From Azospirillum baldaniorum (GTDB taxonomy: Bacteria; Pseudomonadota; Alphaproteobacteria; Azospirillales; Azospirillaceae): DNA of 64,000 nt. The notes beneath the pieces were generated by a model. It had not been told where the DNA came from and made no database searches. It was given only the letters and a program-made list of their open reading frames with translations. Positions 32,833 to 43,968 of the stretch are shown piece after piece; position 1 is the stretch's first letter, and the number at the start of each line of letters is the position of its first letter. Made by a program: the position numbers and the translations under genes. The stretch is taken from positions 861,148-925,147 of the forward strand of contig NZ_CP022260.1 of the NCBI RefSeq assembly GCF_003119195.2. Direction: 5' to 3'.

Positions 32833-33597
32833 TCATCGGACAGCCGCATTGGCGTCGGGCTCGGCGGTCAGCGGCGCCCCGGCCACCTCCAGCGGGGCGA
32901 CGAAGTTGTAACGGCGAAGCTGCATCCGCCCGCTGTGCCCCTGGGCGGGATCGAAGGCGTATTCGGTGACACCGCAATTCGCCACGTCGCCCTCGCGGTC
33001 GATGGCGAGGATCTGCTCCTCCGTCATGCCCTCCAGCAGGTAGCGCAGGCACAGCACGACGACCTGATGGCTGACCACCAGCACGCGCTGCCCACCATGG
33101 TGCAGGCTGATGGTGTCGAGCGCGCTGCGCAGCCGCAGGATCACGTCGCACCAGCTCTCCCCGGCGGGCGGGCGGAAGTAGAATTTGCCGAGGATGCGGC
33201 GGAACTCCGCCTGCTCGGGGTGCTCCTGCGCGATGCCCAGCGCGGTCAGCCGGTCGAGGATGCCGAATTCCTTCTCGCGCAGCCGCTCGTCCACCACGAA
33301 TTCCGTGGGTTCGACCGGCAGGCCGCCCCCGGCGTGGATGATCTCCGCTGTTCTCCGGGCCCGCAGATAGGGGGAGGTCAGCACCACGTCGGGCCGCTCG
33401 CCCGGCGGCAGCGCGGCGAACCAGCGCGCCAGCGCTTCGGACTGCTGCTCCCCCTGGCGGCTGAGCGGCACATCGACGTCGCGCTCGGCGATGTCGATCC
33501 GTCCCACCCCGGCGGCATAGGCAGCGTCGCGCGCGACGTTGCCGGCGCTTTCCCCGTGACGGACGATCCACAACCTCTGCGGCCAGCGCTGCTGCAT
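32833..33597 (-). CDS. Histidine phosphatase family protein (PGAM-like)
   Basis: 254 residues. The catalytic IVRHGESAGN begins at residue 11 (His14 is the phospho-acceptor), the second Arg is in SPYLRARRTAEII, the Glu in EKEFGILD and the second His in VVSHQVVVL. It may be a phosphoglycerate mutase relative or a broad phosphatase; the substrate is unknown. Upstream of nnrD, possibly one transcript. Confidence 0.88.
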   Translation of the reverse strand: MQQRWPQRLWIVRHGESAGNVARDAAYAAGVGRIDIAERDVDVPLSRQGEQQSEALARWFAALPPGERPDVVLTSPYLRARRTAEIIHAGGGLPVEPTEFVVDERLREKEFGILDRLTALGIAQEHPEQAEFRRILGKFYFRPPAGESWCDVILRLRSALDTISLHHGGQRVLVVSHQVVVLCLRYLLEGMTEEQILAIDREGDVANCGVTEYAFDPAQGHSGRMQLRRYNFVAPLEVAGAPLTAEPDANAAVR

Positions 33598-33680
33598 GGT
33601 GAACGACCCCTTCCCGCCTCAACCAAGGCTTTCAACGGGAAAAAGGCCGTTCCGTCACGCAGCAGCCCGTCTTTCCGCGA

Positions 33681-34070
33681 TCAGGCCGTCCGGCGTTCGA
33701 AGATGCGTTCGGCGGTGGACTTGCCGGGGCGCCAGGGCACGATGCTGATGGGGGCCGTCGGGTCGAGGCTGCCGTTCGCCCGCAGACAGTCGATGGCGGC
33801 CAGCGGCTCGTCCCCATGGGGCAGGCCGGGCTGTTCGAGCAGATACCGGCGGTGGTTGTCGGTCACCGCCCAGCCCGGCGGACGGCCCAGCGGGCTGGTG
33901 GCGACCACGCCGATGGGTTCGGAAACGAGCCACGCCTCGTCCGTGACGCTCCAGCCGACGAGGCGGCGTTCGCCGGGACCTGTCCCGGCACTGCCCATAC
34001 CGACACCGATGTCGAGCCAGGCCCACTGGCGCAGGCGGGTGGTGCGGTCACCATCGACGCATACGAACAT
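33681..34070 (-). CDS. Hypothetical protein (129 aa)
   Basis: ATG 34070 (MFVCVDGDRTTRLRQW) has gaggatgg 4-10 bp upstream and is preferred over a TTG further up. The sequence is compact, Trp- and Gly-rich (WAWLDIGVGMG, GWSVTDEAWLVSEPIG), ending ISIVPWRPGKSTAERIFERRTA. No signal or membrane segment. Not recognised. Confidence 0.6.
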   Translation of the reverse strand: MFVCVDGDRTTRLRQWAWLDIGVGMGSAGTGPGERRLVGWSVTDEAWLVSEPIGVVATSPLGRPPGWAVTDNHRRYLLEQPGLPHGDEPLAAIDCLRANGSLDPTAPISIVPWRPGKSTAERIFERRTA

Positions 34071-34154
34071 GATCCCATCCTCTCCCGTCAAGAACCGGTC
34101 AGGCGGGTATTGTTCTTCTTTTGTTCCGACTGCGCAAGCGGATTCCGCACCCGG

Positions 34155-35891
34155 TCAGTCCGGATTCCTGCGGGAAATATCCTTGTAAAAGATATGGGTG
34201 CCGCGGCCCGCCTGCTTGGCCCGGTACATCGCGCCATCCGCGGCCACCAGCAGACTGCGGGCGTCCGACCCGTCGGCCGGGGACAGGGCGATGCCGACAC
34301 TGGCGCCGATGACGGCAGTCCTGCCCTGCACCGGGATGGGCAGCGCCACCGCCTCCACGATTTTCGCCGCCACGCCCCCGGCATCCGCGGCGGAGGTCAC
34401 ATCCTCCAGCACGATGGTGAACTCGTCGCCACCGACGCGGGCCACCGTGTCGCTGCGGCGCAGACAGCCGGCGATTCGCGCGGCGGCGATGCGCAGCACC
34501 TCGTCCCCGCAATCGTGTCCCATGCGGTCGTTGACCGCCTTGAAGCCGTCCAGGTCGATGAACAGCAGGGCCAAGGATCGTCCGGAGCGCCGCGACCGGG
34601 CCAGCGCCACGTCCAGCCGGTCGAAGAGAAGCCGGCGGTTGGGCAGGCCGGTCAGGGCGTCATGGTTGGCGAGATGGTCCTTCTCCGCCTCGCTCCGCCG
34701 CAGATCCTCCTCGGCGGCCTTGCGCAGCGTGATGTCGCGCCCGACGCCGACCAGCCCGAGAAGCTCGTTGCCGGCGTCGCGGATCGGCGCCTTCAAGATT
34801 TCGACCCAGATCCGCCCGCCATCGGGCAGCGGGATGCTCTCCTCGTTGCGCCGCGGCTGGTCCTCGGCATAGACCGAAGCATCGCCCGCGCGGATGCCGT
34901 CGGCCATTTCGGGGGGCCAGATCTCATGGCTGTCCAACCCGATCAACTGCTCCAGCGGACGCCCGGTCCAGGAGGCGAAGGCCCGGTTGGCCTTGCGCAG
35001 CACGCCGTCCCGGTCCTTGAAGAAGACGGCGTCGGGGATGGTGTCGATGATTCCCTGCAACAGGGCGTGCTGCCGCAGAAGCTGCTTTTCCGTCTGCCGC
35101 CGCTCCGTGATGTCGCGGGCGATGCCGACGACGCCCAGCATCTTGCCGCTGCGGTCAAGGCAGACGGCCTTGGCGGTCTCCATCAGCACGCGGCGTCCGT
35201 CCGGGTGGACGAACCACTCCTCGCTGCGCGAGAAGCCCTTCTGCATGGCGATCTGGTCGGTCCGCCGCCGCCGCACCGCGGTCTCCGCGTCGAACAGCCG
35301 GTGGTCAGTCAGCCCCAGCGGCGGCCGCCCCGCATAGTCGAGCATCGCCCAGTTGACCTTGAGGTAGGTGCCGTTCACATCCTTGAAGAAGACGATGTCC
35401 GGCATCGAGTCGATCAGGCTTTGCAGCATGGCGCGCTCGCGGTCGAGCGCCTCGGTGTCGGTGCCGCCATGGTCCGGATCGGCCAGGGGAGCGGCGAGCT
35501 GCGCCTCGTGCAGGATGCCCAGACGCCCGTCCGGCAGCGCCATACCGCTGCGACGCACCCAGGCGGTCACCGGACGCCCCTTGGGGTAGAAGGTCCAGCG
35601 CCCCGCCACCGATTCCCCTTCGGCCTGCGGCGCCCCCTCCGGCTGGCTGCCGAACTCGCGGCCCTGGAAGTCGGCGAGCGACGCGGCGTTCCACAGCTCA
35701 AGGGCGGCGCGGTTGCCCCAGACCATCCGCCCGCGACCGCCGTCATGCAGCCAGACGGGCGCCCACAGCCCGTCGAGCAGCGGAAGATCGGCAACGGTCA
35801 TTGAAGCCGTCATCGGGCGGCCCGCCGGCGCGCACGCCTCCCCGCCGGGGACGCCGACCCCGGACTGGTTCTGATCCGCCTGATGACCCAT
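34155..35891 (-). CDS. PAS-domain diguanylate cyclase
   Basis: 578 residues. PAS-like segments at about 40-130, 145-270 (SMPDIVFFKDVNGTYL...GIARDITERR) and 275-395 (TIPDAVFFKDRDGVL...GVGRDITLRK), then a GGDEF domain from about 410. The active site is ARVGGDEFTIVL; the inhibitory RxxD (RRSD) stands five residues before it, so product feedback is likely. It makes c-di-GMP, tuning motility and adhesion, in a genome that also encodes a giant adhesin. No EAL domain. Start choice among Met1, 27 and 31 is uncertain. Confidence 0.92.
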   Translation of the reverse strand: MGHQADQNQSGVGVPGGEACAPAGRPMTASMTVADLPLLDGLWAPVWLHDGGRGRMVWGNRAALELWNAASLADFQGREFGSQPEGAPQAEGESVAGRWTFYPKGRPVTAWVRRSGMALPDGRLGILHEAQLAAPLADPDHGGTDTEALDRERAMLQSLIDSMPDIVFFKDVNGTYLKVNWAMLDYAGRPPLGLTDHRLFDAETAVRRRRTDQIAMQKGFSRSEEWFVHPDGRRVLMETAKAVCLDRSGKMLGVVGIARDITERRQTEKQLLRQHALLQGIIDTIPDAVFFKDRDGVLRKANRAFASWTGRPLEQLIGLDSHEIWPPEMADGIRAGDASVYAEDQPRRNEESIPLPDGGRIWVEILKAPIRDAGNELLGLVGVGRDITLRKAAEEDLRRSEAEKDHLANHDALTGLPNRRLLFDRLDVALARSRRSGRSLALLFIDLDGFKAVNDRMGHDCGDEVLRIAAARIAGCLRRSDTVARVGGDEFTIVLEDVTSAADAGGVAAKIVEAVALPIPVQGRTAVIGASVGIALSPADGSDARSLLVAADGAMYRAKQAGRGTHIFYKDISRRNPD

Positions 35892-35988
35892 GGTGGTCGC
35901 CGCCGCCTCGGCACGAAGAAAGCACCGGACGGCTTTCTAGCATAATTCGAGGCAATCTTCTCCTGCTACCGCAAGAGGCCGCGCTCTT

Positions 35989-37977
<1,989 letters not shown>

Positions 37978-38108
37978 GGTTTTTCTCCGGGTCCGGGCAG
38001 CGCACCCGAATCCGAGGCGCGGCGTCTTGGCCCACACAACGGATCAATCCGGCCGGAGTTTCCAAAAAATGCCGCGCTCATGCTTCCGGCGACGGGCGGC
38101 CGCGTCGG

Positions 38109-38348
38109 CTATTCCGGGCGGGCGCCGCTTTTGCGCTCCGACCGCAGGCGCCGCCGCAGGACCAATGTGTACCAGGCCAGCAGGACCGTGGTGAAGAGCG
38201 ACAAGGTGAAGGACACGCCGTCCGGCCGCAGGTCGTAGCCCGTGGCGCCGCCGAACAGCGTCACCGAGCTGTCCCAGAGATAGGCGAGCAGCAGGATCAG
38301 CGTGTTGGTCCCCGACAGGCCGGTGGCGAGATAAAGCACAAGATGCAT
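38109..38348 (-). CDS. Small membrane protein (79 aa), hypothetical
   Basis: MHLVLYLATGLSGTNTLILL with ggagg 7 bp before ATG 38348. Two hydrophobic segments (about 3-27 and 44-64) flank a polar loop; the C terminus is basic (LRRRLRSERKSG). Not recognised. It lies 131 bp upstream of the BCCT gene, possibly co-transcribed. Confidence 0.65.
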   Translation of the reverse strand: MHLVLYLATGLSGTNTLILLLAYLWDSSVTLFGGATGYDLRPDGVSFTLSLFTTVLLAWYTLVLRRRLRSERKSGARPE

Positions 38349-38455
38349 CCGTTGCCTCCCGAAGAGCCCTGCCCGGCCATGCGCTTTTTCGTTGCGCGGT
38401 GTTGTTCTTGTCCGAAGCCCCGTCATCCTAGGCGCCCGGAGCGATCCTGTCAGCC

Positions 38456-40087
38456 ATGGCCCACACCGAAAGCCCCCCGACCTGGACCCAGCGGCTCCTG
38501 CGCTACGGCACGGGGGTGCTCATCCTGGCTCTGCTGGCCGGGGCGCTGGTCATCCTGAACCGCTGGCTGGAGCAGTACAGCGTCGCCGACATCCGGCAGG
38601 CGCTGAACCGCATCACGGGCGTGCAGCTTCTCGCCGCCTCGGCGGCGGCGGCGGTCAGCTACTGGCTGCTGACGCTCTACGACCTGCTGGCCCTGCGCCA
38701 CCTGCGGCGGCCCCTGCCCTACCGCTGGGTGGCTTTCACCGCCTTCACCAGCTACGCCTTCAGCCACAGCCTGGGCTTCGCCAGCATCATCGGGGCGACC
38801 GTGCGCTACCGCCTCTACGCGCCGCATGGGCTGGGCGGGGTGGAGGTGGCGCAGGTGACGCTGTTCGTCGTCACCACCTTCATGCTCGGGCTGGCGACGG
38901 TGATGCCGGTGGTCATGCTGATCGACCCCACGGCGCTGAAGGCGCTGCACGTCCCGCCGGGAAGCGCCGTCCTGCTGGGGCTGGCGGCGCTGGCGATCCT
39001 GGTGGCCTACGCGGTGGGCGGCTTCTGGCTGCGCCGGCCGCTGCGGGTGTTCGGGCACGCCATCGCCTTCCCCCGCCCGTCCATCGCGGTTCGACAACTC
39101 CTGCTGGGGCTGTGCGACCTGTCGCTGGCGGCGCTGGTCCTCTATCTCTGCCTGCCGCCGAGCGACGCGGTGAGCTACGCTGACGTTCTGGTCGCCTTCG
39201 GGCTGGCGCTGGTCGCCGGCATCATCAGCCACGTGCCGGGGGGGCTGGGCGTGTTCGACGCCATCGTCCTGGTCAGCCTGACCCCGGCGATGCCAGGCAA
39301 CGACGTGATGGCGGGGCTGCTGGTCTTCCGCCTGATCTATTATCTGGCGCCGCTGGTGATCGCCGGGCTGATGTTCGGCGGGGTGGAGGCCTTCCAGGCG
39401 CGGCGCCGCATCGGCGGCCTGTCGCGGGGAATCTCCGCTGCCATCAGCCCGGCGGTGCCGTTGGTGCTGGCCGCCTGCATCTTCATCACCGGGGCCTTCC
39501 TGCTGTTCTCCCGCGCCACGCCGGAGGAGACGCTGCCCGCCCCCTTCGACGCCACGGCGCTGCCGCTGGTGGAGATGTCGCACTTCACCGGCAGCGTCGC
39601 CGGGGTGCTGCTGATCCTGCTGGCCCACGCGGTGCAGCGGCGGCTGCACGCCGCCTGGGTGCTGTCGCTGGTGCTGCTGGCGACCGGCTGCGCCTCCGCC
39701 CTGCTGAAGGGCGGCGACTGGCCGGAGGCCATCGTGCCGGGGCTGATCTTCCTGGCCCTGCTGCCCGCCCGCAAGGAGTTCCACCGTCGCGGCAACATCC
39801 TGCGCAATCCCCTGACGCCGAGCTGGTTCATCGCGACCGGCGTGGCGCTGGCCAGCGCCTTCTGGTTGGGCCTGTTCTCCTACAAGCACATCGCCTTCAG
39901 CGACGAACTGTGGTGGCATTTCACCCTGCACGGCGACGCCTCCCGCTTCCTGCGGGCGTCGGTGGCGGTCGGGGTGATCGCGCTCGGCGCCGCCCTGGTC
40001 CATCTGGTGTCGGCGGCCAGCCGCGACCCGGAGGAGCGGGAGGAGAAGCCCCCCGGCCCCCTCACCGCCGCCAGAAGGACGGACTGA
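38456..40087 (+). CDS. MprF/YbhN-type membrane flippase domain protein (UPF0104)
   Basis: 543 residues, about 13-14 membrane helices. The first ~330 match the flippase part of MprF (LysPG synthetases) and YbhN: SYAFSHSLGFASIIGATVRYRLY, HVPGGLGVFDAIVL and FRLIYYLAPLVIAG. Full MprF proteins have a further C-terminal aminoacyl-transferase (DUF2156) domain, which is missing here. So it could flip a lipid but not make aminoacylated lipid itself. The 3' end overlaps TrkH (convergent) by 26 bp. Confidence 0.85.
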   Translation: MAHTESPPTWTQRLLRYGTGVLILALLAGALVILNRWLEQYSVADIRQALNRITGVQLLAASAAAAVSYWLLTLYDLLALRHLRRPLPYRWVAFTAFTSYAFSHSLGFASIIGATVRYRLYAPHGLGGVEVAQVTLFVVTTFMLGLATVMPVVMLIDPTALKALHVPPGSAVLLGLAALAILVAYAVGGFWLRRPLRVFGHAIAFPRPSIAVRQLLLGLCDLSLAALVLYLCLPPSDAVSYADVLVAFGLALVAGIISHVPGGLGVFDAIVLVSLTPAMPGNDVMAGLLVFRLIYYLAPLVIAGLMFGGVEAFQARRRIGGLSRGISAAISPAVPLVLAACIFITGAFLLFSRATPEETLPAPFDATALPLVEMSHFTGSVAGVLLILLAHAVQRRLHAAWVLSLVLLATGCASALLKGGDWPEAIVPGLIFLALLPARKEFHRRGNILRNPLTPSWFIATGVALASAFWLGLFSYKHIAFSDELWWHFTLHGDASRFLRASVAVGVIALGAALVHLVSAASRDPEEREEKPPGPLTAARRTD

Positions 40088-41516
40088 GCACGACCAGGAT
40101 GGTGAAGAACTCCAGCCGCCCCAGCAGCATGCCGGCGGCCAGCGCCCATTTTGCGCCGTCCGGCATGGTGGCGTAGTTGCCGACCGGCCCGATGGTGGGG
40201 CCGAGGCCGGGACCGACGTTGCTGACCGCCGTCGCCGCCCCCGACAGCGCAGACACCACGTCCACCCCGAGGAAGGCCAGGACGAAGGCCAGGACGAACA
40301 CCGACATCAGGTAGACGAAGCCGAAGCTCATCACCGAGATCATCACGTCGGCGCTGACCGGCTTGCCGTTGTAGTTCAGCGGGATCACCAGATTGGGACT
40401 GTAGAGGCGGCGCTGAAGCGCGCGCAGCACGATGAACAGGATCTCGAACCGGAAGATCTTCAGCCCGCCCGAGGTCGATCCGGTGCAGCCGCCGACGAAG
40501 GTCAGGATGAAGAAGACCACCGACGCCAACGGCCCCCACCGCTCATAGTCGATGGAGGCGTAGCCGGTGGTGGTGACCACCGAGACGACGCTGAAGGTGG
40601 TCACGCGGATGGCGTCGTCCCACGGCACGCCCCGCGTCAGAGTCAGCCAGACCGACATGCCGAAGGACACCGCCGCGAGGAAACCAAGGTACCAGCGGAT
40701 CTGCGTGTCCGCCCAGAAGCTCGCCGCCCGCCCCTGGGCAAGGCTGATGAAGCGGACGAAGGGCATGCCGCCCAGCACCATGAAGATCACCAACACCCAC
40801 TCGATGGCCGGGCTGTTCCAGCTGGCGATGGACGCGTCGCGGGTGGAGAAGCCGCCGGTGGACACGGCGGTCATCGCGTGGTTGACGGCGTCGAACCAGG
40901 ACATCCCGGCATAGGCGAGCATCGCCGTGCAGACCGCGGTCAGGCACAGGTAGATCCAGCCCACCGCGATGGCGAGGTCGCTGGCCCGCGGCGTCACCTT
41001 GTCCGACCGGTCGGAGGATTCCGAGCGGAAGAGCTGCATGCCGCCGACCTGGAGGAAGGGCAGGATGGCGATGGCCATGCCGATGATGCCGATGCCGCCC
41101 AGCCATTGCAGCAGCGACCGCCACAGCAGCAGCCCCGGCGCCAGACCGTCCAGCCCGGAGATCACCGTGGCCCCGGTGGCGGTCAGCGACGACATCGCCT
41201 CGAAATAGGCGTCGGCCGCCGACAGGTCGATCTGCGACACCATGAAGGGCACGGCGGCGAAGGCGCAGATGACGACCCAGGACAGGGCGGTCAGCAGGAA
41301 GGCCTGCCGGAGGTTCAGCGCGATCCGGTCCATGCGGTTGGCCAGCATGAACTGGACGCCGAAGAACAGGGTCAGGGCGAAGGCGATGGCGAAGACCATC
41401 CAGTCCGGGTTGCCGGCCGCCAGATCGACGGACATCGGAAGCAGCATCGCGACGGCCAGGACGCTGAGGAGCGCGCCGATGATGAAGAAGACGGGGCGGG
41501 TGTCGAAACCAGTCAT
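40062..41516 (-). CDS. trkH: Trk-type potassium uptake protein TrkH
   Basis: 484 residues with four pore-loop repeats: SSLTATGATVI, MTAVSTGGFSTRD, VVSVVTTTGYAS and AAATAVSNVGPGLGP. TrkH/KtrB channels pass K+ gated by cytosolic NAD-binding TrkA, not found in this window. The ATG at 41516 opens the first helix. Overlaps the MprF-like gene tail-to-tail. Confidence 0.95.
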   Translation of the reverse strand: MTGFDTRPVFFIIGALLSVLAVAMLLPMSVDLAAGNPDWMVFAIAFALTLFFGVQFMLANRMDRIALNLRQAFLLTALSWVVICAFAAVPFMVSQIDLSAADAYFEAMSSLTATGATVISGLDGLAPGLLLWRSLLQWLGGIGIIGMAIAILPFLQVGGMQLFRSESSDRSDKVTPRASDLAIAVGWIYLCLTAVCTAMLAYAGMSWFDAVNHAMTAVSTGGFSTRDASIASWNSPAIEWVLVIFMVLGGMPFVRFISLAQGRAASFWADTQIRWYLGFLAAVSFGMSVWLTLTRGVPWDDAIRVTTFSVVSVVTTTGYASIDYERWGPLASVVFFILTFVGGCTGSTSGGLKIFRFEILFIVLRALQRRLYSPNLVIPLNYNGKPVSADVMISVMSFGFVYLMSVFVLAFVLAFLGVDVVSALSGAATAVSNVGPGLGPTIGPVGNYATMPDGAKWALAAGMLLGRLEFFTILVVLSPSFWRR

Positions 41517-41848
41517 GCACGGGCCATAGCCGATCGGAATTGCGGCCTAAGTTGTCACGATTGCGACGCTTCGGCATGCCCGAAGCGCGCCGCAGGGCGA
41601 TTTTCCCAATGGATTACCCCATATGGCCTGTTTGGGCCAGGGAAGGACCGCCGACCAGCCCAGTGAGCGCCCTTCTACCCCGAAAGATGTCTGGAATCGG
41701 GCCGGATGCGCTCCCGCAAAGAAGGGCGTAGGGCTGGACGGCGGCGGGCATCCTGTGCACACTCCGCCCCGACGTGCGGCTCAAATCGTCGAGCCCTCCC
41801 GGATGACCGGGACCCGCGGGGAACTGGAACAGACAATGGACTGGCGGC
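41517..41848. other. Intergenic region between trkH and a winged-helix gene
   Basis: 332 bp with no gene I can support. It contains the outward-facing promoters of trkH (minus) and probably of 41849 (plus). An open frame at 41623-41934 overlaps the next gene's start and lacks a ribosome site. Confidence 0.6.
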
Positions 41849-42220
41849 GTGCTTTCGGACGATGCCCTGATCTTTCTTCAGCATTCGATCAAGACGGTGT
41901 GGACTCTGGAGATTCTGCTGATTTTACGGCGTGATCCGGGTCAGGCATGGAATTCGGACGAACTCATTCGCGAATCGCGCAGCAGCACGCTCATCCTCCA
42001 GGAAGTCTTGGCGAATCTTGAACAGGCTGGATTGATCGATACGGCCGGAGACCATCGCATCCGCTACCGCAGCGCGACCCCGGCGCTGGAGCGCCTCGTG
42101 GCTGAGATCGCCGTCGCACAGGCGCGGCGCCCGGCGGCGGTCATGAAGGCGCTGCTCTCGGTGTCGTCGGACAAGGTGCAGAACTTCGCCAGCGCGTTCC
42201 GCGTCGGAAAAAGGACATGA
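41849..42220 (+). CDS. Winged-helix-like hypothetical regulator (123 aa)
   Basis: GTG start giving MLSDDALIFLQHSIKTVWTL. The pattern VWTLEILLILRR...DELIRESRSSTLILQEVLANLEQAGLI resembles a winged helix-turn-helix in which a recognition helix precedes a short wing. The C terminus is Ala/Lys-rich. No effector domain. Related small proteins occur in alphaproteobacteria, but I cannot name a family. Regulation of transcription is inferred. Confidence 0.65.
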   Translation: MLSDDALIFLQHSIKTVWTLEILLILRRDPGQAWNSDELIRESRSSTLILQEVLANLEQAGLIDTAGDHRIRYRSATPALERLVAEIAVAQARRPAAVMKALLSVSSDKVQNFASAFRVGKRT

Positions 42221-42382
42221 CGGTCCGGTCATAATTCACCCCCGGAGCAGGGTTGGATTTTGCTAAACTGTCGTTCGAAGCAACCGCATTTGGCCGGTCG
42301 CCTCATCCGGATAAGGGGCGAACGGCTGTATTTGCCTTGATCCGCCGACCGAATGGCTTCGATGTCCTGTGGAGTTTCCATT

Positions 42383-43102
42383 ATGCCGTTTCACCGACCG
42401 GCCCTGGGGCTGACCCTTGCCGCCCTTGCCCTGGCCGGAACCCTGGCGGGCGCGGCCCAGGCCGCAACCACCGATCGCAACCCCGCTCCCGCCGCCCAGG
42501 CCGCCCCAGCCACAACGCCCAACGCCGCGCCCAACGCCGCACCCGAGGCGGCCCCCGCCGCCAAGGTCACGGGTTTCCGCTCCGCGCGCTTCGGCATGAC
42601 CGGTGACGAGGTCGCGAAGGCCATCGCCAAGGACTTCAAGATCGAGGCCAAGGACGTCCGCCGCGAGACCAACGCGACGGAGCGGACCACCAGCCTGATC
42701 GTGAAGGTCGACGACCTGCAGACCGGCGCCGGCCCGGCGGTCGTCGCCTACATCCTCGGCCATTCGACGCAAAAACTGTTCCAGGTCAACATCCTGTGGG
42801 GCGGCGCGGTGAATCCGAAGGTCGACCCCAACGCGCTGGTCGGCGCGGCGAACGCTCTGCGCAACTACTTCGTGGCGCAAGGCTACCGGCAGGAGGGCAT
42901 GCTGCTCAACGCGCCGGTCGGCGACGGATCGCAGGTGGTGGTCTTCCGCGGCACCGACAGCCAGGGGCGCATGAGCCTGCTGACCCTCTCGGTTCCGCCG
43001 AAGCCCTCCGACGATACCCCCGCCCTGCCGCCGTCGCTCCAGCTCTCCTACATCGAGAAGCCGAACGAGCCGGACGTCTTCAAGATCGAGAAGGGCTTCT
43101 GA
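42383..43102 (+). CDS. Secreted hypothetical protein with Ala/Pro linker
   Basis: 239 residues: a Sec signal (ALGLTLAALALAGTLAGAAQA), an Ala/Pro/Asn-rich linker (30-65) and a folded part starting VTGFRSARFGMTGDEVAKAI. The start ATG 42383 has ggag 8 bp upstream. The folded part carries GDGSQVVVFRGTDSQGRMSLL. Function unknown; probably periplasmic. Followed by a strong bidirectional terminator. Confidence 0.75.
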   Translation: MPFHRPALGLTLAALALAGTLAGAAQAATTDRNPAPAAQAAPATTPNAAPNAAPEAAPAAKVTGFRSARFGMTGDEVAKAIAKDFKIEAKDVRRETNATERTTSLIVKVDDLQTGAGPAVVAYILGHSTQKLFQVNILWGGAVNPKVDPNALVGAANALRNYFVAQGYRQEGMLLNAPVGDGSQVVVFRGTDSQGRMSLLTLSVPPKPSDDTPALPPSLQLSYIEKPNEPDVFKIEKGF

Positions 43103-43125
43103 TCGCCGGCCCCCGCCGGTCCAGA

Positions 43126-43169
43126 ACAAAAAAAGGGCGGCGCCGTCGTGGCGCCGCCCTTTCCGTTTT
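43126..43169. terminator. Bidirectional rho-independent terminator
   Basis: 13-bp perfect stem aaagggcggcgcc/ggcgccgcccttt with loop gtcgt; an A-run on the left and ccgtttt on the right let it work for both the 42383 gene (plus) and the sapC-family gene (minus). Confidence 0.92.
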
Positions 43170-43186
43170 CGCCAAGCGGGACCGGA

Positions 43187-43912
43187 TCAGCCCCGGAGGG
43201 CGAGGCGGTCGACCAGCCCCGACCAGCTGCTGACCGAGATCAGGTGGGCATAGACCAGCCCCAGCCAGCCGCGGTCACGCCACTCCACCAGCGTCTCGGC
43301 GGGAAGCTGGTTGAAGGCCGCCTCGTCGATCACGTTGAAGCCGGCGAGGCTCAGCCGCTCACCGTTGTTCAGGGTGATGTCGGCGCGCTTCTCCGACATC
43401 AGGCCCGCGGCGGTCACCGCCTCGACGAACTGAGTGGTATAGGCGCTCTGGGCCTGGACTTCCTTGACGAATTCCAGGGCGTTGTTGGTCAGGGCGGAGG
43501 GCTGCCCGTCCACGAAGAAGGGGTTGTCGCGGCCGGGGACGACGGCGTCCGCCGCCTCGTCGATGCACAGGGTGAGCTGGGACTTGTCCTCGCTCTCCAG
43601 GAAGATGAACGGGTAGCGGCGGACATAGGCGGGAATGTAGGCGCCCTCCTCCCACGCGCCGTTCGCGTCGACGAACAGGTTCTCGCCCGAGCGCAGGCCG
43701 AGGAGCGCCACCGGCTGAACCACCGGACCCTCCGAGAACAGGATCGGGAACTGCTTGCAGGCCGCGGGGAACTCCGCCGCCATCAGCGGCACCGAGTTGG
43801 TGGCGGCCGCGAAGGCGAAGTTCGGCTCGACGCGCAGCGACAGATCGGCGTCACGGGCGGCCACCAGCGGACGGGGGCTCTTGTAGAACAGGGGCAGGGT
43901 CGGGTTGGTCAT
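43187..43912 (-). CDS. SapC family protein
   Basis: 241 residues matching the SapC family (not the ABC permease SapC): ENLFVDANGAWEEGAYIPAYVRRYPFIFL and CIDEAADAV. The function is not established; related proteins are often linked to S-layer or surface-protein secretion. It is the gene downstream of the giant adhesin on the same strand after 45 bp, so co-expression is likely. No signal peptide, so it may act in the cytoplasm or at the inner membrane. Confidence 0.85.
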   Translation of the reverse strand: MTNPTLPLFYKSPRPLVAARDADLSLRVEPNFAFAAATNSVPLMAAEFPAACKQFPILFSEGPVVQPVALLGLRSGENLFVDANGAWEEGAYIPAYVRRYPFIFLESEDKSQLTLCIDEAADAVVPGRDNPFFVDGQPSALTNNALEFVKEVQAQSAYTTQFVEAVTAAGLMSEKRADITLNNGERLSLAGFNVIDEAAFNQLPAETLVEWRDRGWLGLVYAHLISVSSWSGLVDRLALRG

Positions 43913-43948
43913 CGTTTGCTATCCAAAGGGTAAAGGTCTGCCGGGGGA

Positions 43949-43968
43949 AGGCGCGCCTCAGCGCGCCT
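43949..43968 (-). other. Hairpin with the adhesin stop codon in its loop
   Basis: Arms aggcgcgc/gcgcgcct with loop ctca (TGAG on the coding strand), so the stop codon sits in the loop. It lies between the adhesin and sapC genes and may dampen read-through. Confidence 0.5.

Noticed and set aside
41623..41934. Open frame overlapping the start of the winged-helix gene
   Set aside because: No ribosome site and no recognisable features; the 41849 frame is better supported.
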